From CAYNJG01 sp964397295 (GTDB taxonomy: Bacteria > Planctomycetota > Planctomycetia > Pirellulales > Pirellulaceae): DNA of 64,000 nucleotides. The stretch covers positions 1-64,000 of the forward strand of contig CAYNJG010000001.1 in NCBI GenBank assembly GCA_964397295.1, read 5' to 3'. A program made the translations under genes and the position numbers. Positions 60,157-64,000 of the stretch are shown here, one piece after another (the first letter of the stretch is position 1; each line of letters starts with the position of its first letter). Below the pieces are notes generated by a model. That model saw nothing but the letters and a program-made list of their open reading frames with translations. It did not search any database and was not told the DNA's origin.

Positions 60157-61203
60157 ATGTCTTATCCGTCGCTGAACGAAACCGGGCCTCCCATACCCGG
60201 TTTGATCGGTTCCAGTCAGGCGATGGAAGAGATCTACAAATTGACCCGCAAGGTAGCCCGATCCAATGCATCGGTGCTCTTGCTGGGAGAGACAGGAACG
60301 GGCAAGGAGCTCGTTGCGAATGCGGTACATACTTTGTCTCTCCGCAACGGCGGGCCGTTCGTCAAAGTCAATTGCGGCGCGCTGAGCGAGAATTTGCTGG
60401 AAAGCGAACTCTTTGGCCATGTCCGCGGCTCCTTCACTGGCGCGGTCGACAACCGCACCGGACGATTCGAAGCGGCCCACGGCGGCACAATTTTTCTCGA
60501 CGAGATCAACAGCACATCTCTTGAACTGCAAGTCAAACTTCTTCGCGTCTTGCAACAGCGGGAATTCGAACGCGTCGGCGATACACAAACGATTCGCGTT
60601 GATACACGAGTGATTGCAGCAGCAAACTGCGACCTGAGACAAAACGTAATCGACGGCAAATTTCGTGAAGATTTGTATTGGCGACTGAACGTCATTCCGA
60701 TCTACATTCCGCCACTCCGCGACCGGCGTGAGGACGTGCCGGAATTGGTGACGTTCTTCTTGCAAACCTACAATGAAGAAAACGATCGCTACGTGGTGCA
60801 CATTCAGCACGAAGCAATGGAGTACCTGCAAAAGTACGATTGGCCCGGCAATGTTCGGGAACTACAAAATTACATCGAACGTGCTGTAGTCATGGCCGAA
60901 GGTGACGAGCTGACGGTTGAACTTCTCCCGGACGAAATCATCGCACCGAAGGCTCGGCGCGGACATGGAATGCGTCAAGCTGATCTAGAGACGCTTACGT
61001 TTGAGGTCGTACAACAGGGGCTCGGCGAAGCGAACGCAAACGAAGACAATCTGCATGCGAAAATCGTCAATCGAGTCGAACGTGAGCTGATCGCGCAAGT
61101 CATGGTTGAATGCAACAATGTGCAAACAAAGGCAGCCACAAAATTGGGTATTAACCGCAACACGCTGCACAAGAAGCTGAAAGAATACGGCCTCGAAAAG
61201 TAG
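60157..61203 (+). CDS. Sigma-54-dependent transcriptional activator
   Basis: 348 residues: the AAA+ core plus a Fis-type HTH, with almost no N-terminal regulatory domain (about 15 residues). Walker A is GETGTGKE (44-51), the sigma-54 contact loop is GSFTGA (91-96), and Walker B is TIFLDE (111-116). A FIS-type HTH lies near the C-terminus (ATKLGINRNTLHKKLKEYG). It remodels sigma-54 RNA polymerase at enhancer-bound promoters. Without a receiver or GAF domain its control must come from elsewhere, as with PspF. It follows the HEAT/pseudo-receiver gene by 45 bases. Confidence 0.92.
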   Translation: MSYPSLNETGPPIPGLIGSSQAMEEIYKLTRKVARSNASVLLLGETGTGKELVANAVHTLSLRNGGPFVKVNCGALSENLLESELFGHVRGSFTGAVDNRTGRFEAAHGGTIFLDEINSTSLELQVKLLRVLQQREFERVGDTQTIRVDTRVIAAANCDLRQNVIDGKFREDLYWRLNVIPIYIPPLRDRREDVPELVTFFLQTYNEENDRYVVHIQHEAMEYLQKYDWPGNVRELQNYIERAVVMAEGDELTVELLPDEIIAPKARRGHGMRQADLETLTFEVVQQGLGEANANEDNLHAKIVNRVERELIAQVMVECNNVQTKAATKLGINRNTLHKKLKEYGLEK

Positions 61204-61228
61204 TAGAGCATTCGCAAAGAGGCTTAAT

Positions 61229-62299
61229 TTGGTAGGCTTAGGACTCGTTTCCATCGCGATCATCTTTTGGCGAATCCGCTATCCGATTATCGGATCTCGT
61301 TGGCACAAGTTTCAACGACTTGCTTGCGTATTCGCAATCGTTGCTCTGGCTTTTGTTGCGTGCTGGTGGCTGATGGTGCGTATGCCAGGACAATCATTCC
61401 AAGGCGAAACACCAACTATTGCCGACCAACGACAGGATCTACGGACGAGTTTGGAAGCCGATGTACACCATCTGTCCGAAACGATCGGTATGCGAAGTAT
61501 CGCTCGCGCGCCAAACCAAGTCGCTGCCGCTGCTACGTTTGTGGAGAATAGATTTGTTGAGTTGGGATACTCGCCGAGACGGCAAGAATTTCCAGTTGGT
61601 GAAATCAATTGCGCAAATATCGAAGTTGAGATTCCAGGATCGGACCTTGCGAAAGAAATCGTTGTGATCGGCGCTCACTATGATTCGTTCTATGACACGC
61701 CTGGTGCCAACGACAATGCCAGTGGGACAGCGGCTCTATTGGCGTTGGCTGCGGAATGTTCCAGGTGGCAACCAAAGCGTACGTTGCGGTTCGTCGCGTT
61801 CACAAATGAAGAACCGCCATATTTTCAAGGTCCGAACATGGGTTCGTTGGTTTACGCGAAGCGATGCAAGAAAAACAACGAGCAGATCACAGCCGTTATC
61901 AGCCTAGAAACGATTGGCTTTTTCACGGATATGAAAGGGTCGCAACAATATCCTCCGCCTTTCGGAATGGTTTACCCAGCGGAGGGTAACTTCATTGGCG
62001 TCATTGGCTGTATCAATTCGCGAAAGCTCACTCATCGAGTCATACGGAAGTTTCGCGAAGTCGCGGAGGTTCCCAGCGAAGGCGGCGCGCTCCCACAAGC
62101 AATTCCCGGTGTGGGTTGGTCGGATCATTGGTCGTTTTGGCAATGTGGTTACGATGCCGTCATGATCACCGACACTGCGCCGTTTCGCTACCGCTACTAT
62201 CACAAGCCCGAAGACACGCCAGACAAACTAGATTTCGATCGGATGACCTTGGTCGTCGACGCCATGCCAGAAGTCATCCGCGACTTAGTCGACAACTAG
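61229..62299 (+). CDS. Membrane-anchored M28-family zinc peptidase
   Basis: 356 residues if the TTG at 61229 is used (AGAGG six bases upstream). It gives two N-terminal hydrophobic helices (about 2-15 and 30-50). The M28 core has metal ligands His150 in VIGAHYDS, Asp162 in GANDNASGT and Glu194/195 in FTNEEPP, and a late HxxE-like WSDHWSFWQ and YRYYHKPEDT. It resembles aminopeptidases that cut N-terminal residues of peptides outside the membrane. It may be cotranscribed with the sigma-54 activator, as the gap is 26 bases. Start is tentative. Confidence 0.87.
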   Translation: MVGLGLVSIAIIFWRIRYPIIGSRWHKFQRLACVFAIVALAFVACWWLMVRMPGQSFQGETPTIADQRQDLRTSLEADVHHLSETIGMRSIARAPNQVAAAATFVENRFVELGYSPRRQEFPVGEINCANIEVEIPGSDLAKEIVVIGAHYDSFYDTPGANDNASGTAALLALAAECSRWQPKRTLRFVAFTNEEPPYFQGPNMGSLVYAKRCKKNNEQITAVISLETIGFFTDMKGSQQYPPPFGMVYPAEGNFIGVIGCINSRKLTHRVIRKFREVAEVPSEGGALPQAIPGVGWSDHWSFWQCGYDAVMITDTAPFRYRYYHKPEDTPDKLDFDRMTLVVDAMPEVIRDLVDN

Positions 62300-62313
62300 A
62301 TTGTTTCGACGCC

Positions 62314-63123
62314 CTAAGCAGTGCAGAGCCATACTTCGCCGGGGCCTCTCAACGTTGTAACTTCCACAGGATCCGTCACACCCGGGCATGCAAAGTCGGC
62401 GAGACGCATCTTCGCGGTAAACGCGACCATCTTTTGTGTTGCGACGTTGATCGATGTACGTTCGTCAAGTTGGCGATGATGCAACTGGCCAGGCACTTGG
62501 AGAATCGCAATACCATCGCCTCGCAACAAATGCGTTGCTAAATTCTCGGGAAAAGTAGAGCCATCGTTGTCTCGAATCTCAATACCTCGTGCAAGACACA
62601 GAATGGCTGAACTCTTGCAGTACAGTTGCTCGTCGAATTCGTCCATGTGAATCGGGATCAAGCGACTAGGTGCCTTCGGTGCGAACGCGACAACTTCACG
62701 CTTTTCGGCCACATTGCAAAAGGCGGTCATAGGCAATGAACTTCCGCCACGCATTCTTCGGCCGACTTGGCTGATCGTTTTTAAGACGCCCAGTCCGCCA
62801 GTGCTGTCTCGATCACTATCACCAGATTCTGCGGCGTCCTCGACTGCGATCCCAGATGACATGTAGATCAAGTTGTCCATTCGAGCAAAAGTCACTTCGC
62901 TTGGATCAAGTGTAATCTCAACGTATTGCGATTCCTGGCCGAACAGTTCGTAGTCAATGACGTCGGACTTTTCCCGTGCCATCACAACAGGCTGCGCCGG
63001 AGCATCCTTGGGAGGGATGCTAACGACAGCCCTGCATCCCGGACAACGAGCCATATTTCCGGCGTCACTATCGCCCACGCGGAGCTTCTGTCCGCAACGC
63101 ATGCAGCGAAATTCAATGGCCAT
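62314..63123 (-). CDS. Zinc-ribbon plus AIM24-family protein
   Basis: 269 residues. The first 35 residues are a zinc ribbon: Cys7-x2-Cys10 and Cys27-x2-Cys30 (CMRCGQK and CPGC). A beta-rich domain follows from about residue 60, with the AIM24/TIGR00266 look: YVEITLDPSEVTFARMDNLIYMSSGI, then a G-rich linker, then the strands FPENLATHLLRGDGIAILQVPG and a C-terminal SINVATQKMVAF. AIM24 proteins are of unknown function; one yeast member is mitochondrial. The fusion to a zinc ribbon is planctomycete-like. It converges with the M28 gene. Confidence 0.75.
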   Translation of the reverse strand: MAIEFRCMRCGQKLRVGDSDAGNMARCPGCRAVVSIPPKDAPAQPVVMAREKSDVIDYELFGQESQYVEITLDPSEVTFARMDNLIYMSSGIAVEDAAESGDSDRDSTGGLGVLKTISQVGRRMRGGSSLPMTAFCNVAEKREVVAFAPKAPSRLIPIHMDEFDEQLYCKSSAILCLARGIEIRDNDGSTFPENLATHLLRGDGIAILQVPGQLHHRQLDERTSINVATQKMVAFTAKMRLADFACPGVTDPVEVTTLRGPGEVWLCTA

Positions 63124-63245
63124 AGCGCGGCTTTAACTCATGACGTGGATGGAGTAAGTTCTGGCTGCCGATTATATCAGGCTTTGAATCGATGTTGCGC
63201 TAACCTCACAACTCTTTGAGTCCTGTTACCAAGCGAAATTGTTCC

Positions 63246-64000
63246 ATGTCGAAAATCAATGTACTGATGGTCGGAACGGGCGAGTACACCACCGGCTACG
63301 TACATGGTTCGGCTGCAAAGTCAGACAAGGGCGCTGGTATCGTTGCGCTGACGATGTTTGATCTTCGACGCCAAGGACTAGTCAACCGTCTGCTGATGGC
63401 AGGAACGAACGGCACCAAGTTTCCCGGAATTCGCGCTCATTTGCAGTCCAAAATTGGGGATACCTACGCCGGAATCGCTACCGACTTCGAGAGTTTTCCA
63501 TCAGACGACATAACCGATCCGTTAGCCTACAGAACTGCGTTAGACCAACTCTCGCCGGGTGATGTAGTTACCGTTTTTACTCCCGACGATACCCACGCGG
63601 CGATCACCGAAGCCGCGATACAACACGGTTGCCACGTCTTGGTGGCCAAGCCGATCGTAAAGGAGTTAGGCGACCATTTGCGTCTGACCGAATTAGCATC
63701 GAACAATGGCAGTCTGGTTGCGATGGAAGTCCACAAACGCTGGGATCCGATTTACCGCGACGCGCGCGATCGAATTCGAAAACTTGGTGACTTCAGTCTC
63801 TTTCACGCGTACATGAGCCAACCCAAGTCGCAACTCGACACGTTTAGGCAATGGGCTGGCAAGTCCAGCGACATCAGTTACTACTTGAATGCCCACCACG
63901 TCGACTTCCACACGTGGAGCGTCGCCGACCGAGCGTTTCCGGTTTCCGTATTCGCAACTCGTGCCACTGGTGTCGCTCATTCAAAAGGCGTTGAAACAGA
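63246..64000 (+). CDS. Gfo/Idh/MocA-family oxidoreductase, N-terminal part
   Basis: A partial gene: 251 residues from an ATG at 63246 to the right edge, and open there. The opening KINVLMVGTGEYTTGYVHG gives the Rossmann NAD(P) loop. DVVTVFTPDDTHAAITEAAIQHGCHVLVAKPIVK includes the family EKP-type motif, here AKP, with Lys as the likely catalytic residue. VAMEVHKRWDPIYRDARDRI continues into the second domain with HHVDFHTW, a segment often carrying the catalytic His. It is probably a sugar or inositol dehydrogenase. The substrate cannot be read. Confidence 0.85.
   Translation, partial: MSKINVLMVGTGEYTTGYVHGSAAKSDKGAGIVALTMFDLRRQGLVNRLLMAGTNGTKFPGIRAHLQSKIGDTYAGIATDFESFPSDDITDPLAYRTALDQLSPGDVVTVFTPDDTHAAITEAAIQHGCHVLVAKPIVKELGDHLRLTELASNNGSLVAMEVHKRWDPIYRDARDRIRKLGDFSLFHAYMSQPKSQLDTFRQWAGKSSDISYYLNAHHVDFHTWSVADRAFPVSVFATRATGVAHSKGVET

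Noticed and set aside
59965..60831. A 288-residue minus-strand frame across the sigma-54 activator
   Set aside because: The plus-strand gene has intact catalytic motifs, and the opposite frame shows no recognised pattern.
1..64000. Insertion sequences, CRISPR arrays, tRNA genes and rRNA genes
   Set aside because: I saw no transposase motifs, regular short repeats with spacers, cloverleaf sequences or rRNA stretches.

Overview
The window reads as a chromosome segment of a planctomycete (Planctomycetota, probably a Pirellulaceae-like marine lineage). The evidence is two DUF1501 plus DUF1549/DUF1553 (Planctomycete cytochrome C) modules, a DUF1559 pseudopilin-like protein, four exported proteins with dockerin-like repeats and PEP-CTERM tails, a methenyl-tetrahydromethanopterin cyclohydrolase next to an ATP-grasp ligase, and a BlaI plus M56 (BlaR1-like) pair with a cytochrome c tail. 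Base composition is moderate and fairly even. No phage genes, transposases, CRISPR arrays, rRNA or tRNA genes were recognised, so this looks like core and lineage-specific chromosome rather than an island.

Layout. 1-2.4 kb: end of an old-yellow-enzyme oxidoreductase and the C1 pair mch/ATP-grasp, all on the minus strand. 2.5-7.5 kb: a leucine-rich-repeat membrane protein, then an ABC exporter (ATPase and permease with a 4-base overlap) and a small trailing gene. 7.4-11.4 kb: a minus-strand operon of a DUF2088/LarA-like protein, YgfZ and an MsbA-type ABC protein, with gene junctions overlapping or abutting. 11.6-17.2 kb: a large lipoprotein, PpnP, thymidine kinase, a cysteine-containing hypothetical protein and a PQQ-like propeller. 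17.4-19.1 kb: the most notable locus, a membrane coiled-coil protein whose frame is interrupted by one TGA and then stays open for 115 codons. 19.2-22.2 kb: an orphan DNA methyltransferase, a coiled-coil/HTH regulator and a secreted zincin. 23-26 kb: housekeeping genes (SAM methyltransferase, GAPDH, thioredoxin, AcuI-like reductase). 26.2-30.3 kb: the first DUF1501/DUF1549 module and a PPOX-family flavoprotein. 30.7-39.7 kb: secreted PEP-CTERM proteins, RdgB, an M20 amidohydrolase, a DUF1559 protein and a lipoprotein. 39.9-48.4 kb: a DinB-like exported protein, the BlaI/M56 pair, DUF502, ComF, LptF/G and a SIMPL protein. 48.6-55.3 kb: the second DUF1501/DUF1549 module plus a cytochrome/WD40 protein. 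55.3-64 kb: a TrkA-C protein, ArgH, an exported HEAT/receiver-like protein, a sigma-54 activator without a receiver domain, an M28 peptidase, a zinc-ribbon/AIM24 protein and the start of a Gfo/Idh/MocA oxidoreductase.

Main discovery candidate. The TGA at 18761-18763 sits in a CxxC-x4-(TGA)xxC pattern. A perfect 6-bp hairpin with a GGTC loop begins 12 nt after it, and the loop begins after 18 nt, the same distance as in the E. coli fdhF SECIS element as I remember it. I read this as an undescribed planctomycete selenoprotein: a membrane-anchored coiled coil with a redox UxxC. Its promoter region also carries a near-perfect 15-bp palindrome. The second regulatory find is a pair of matching TTCTA-N6-TAGAA palindromes around a good sigma-70 promoter ahead of blaI.

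All functional calls come from reading motifs by eye. No database search was possible.
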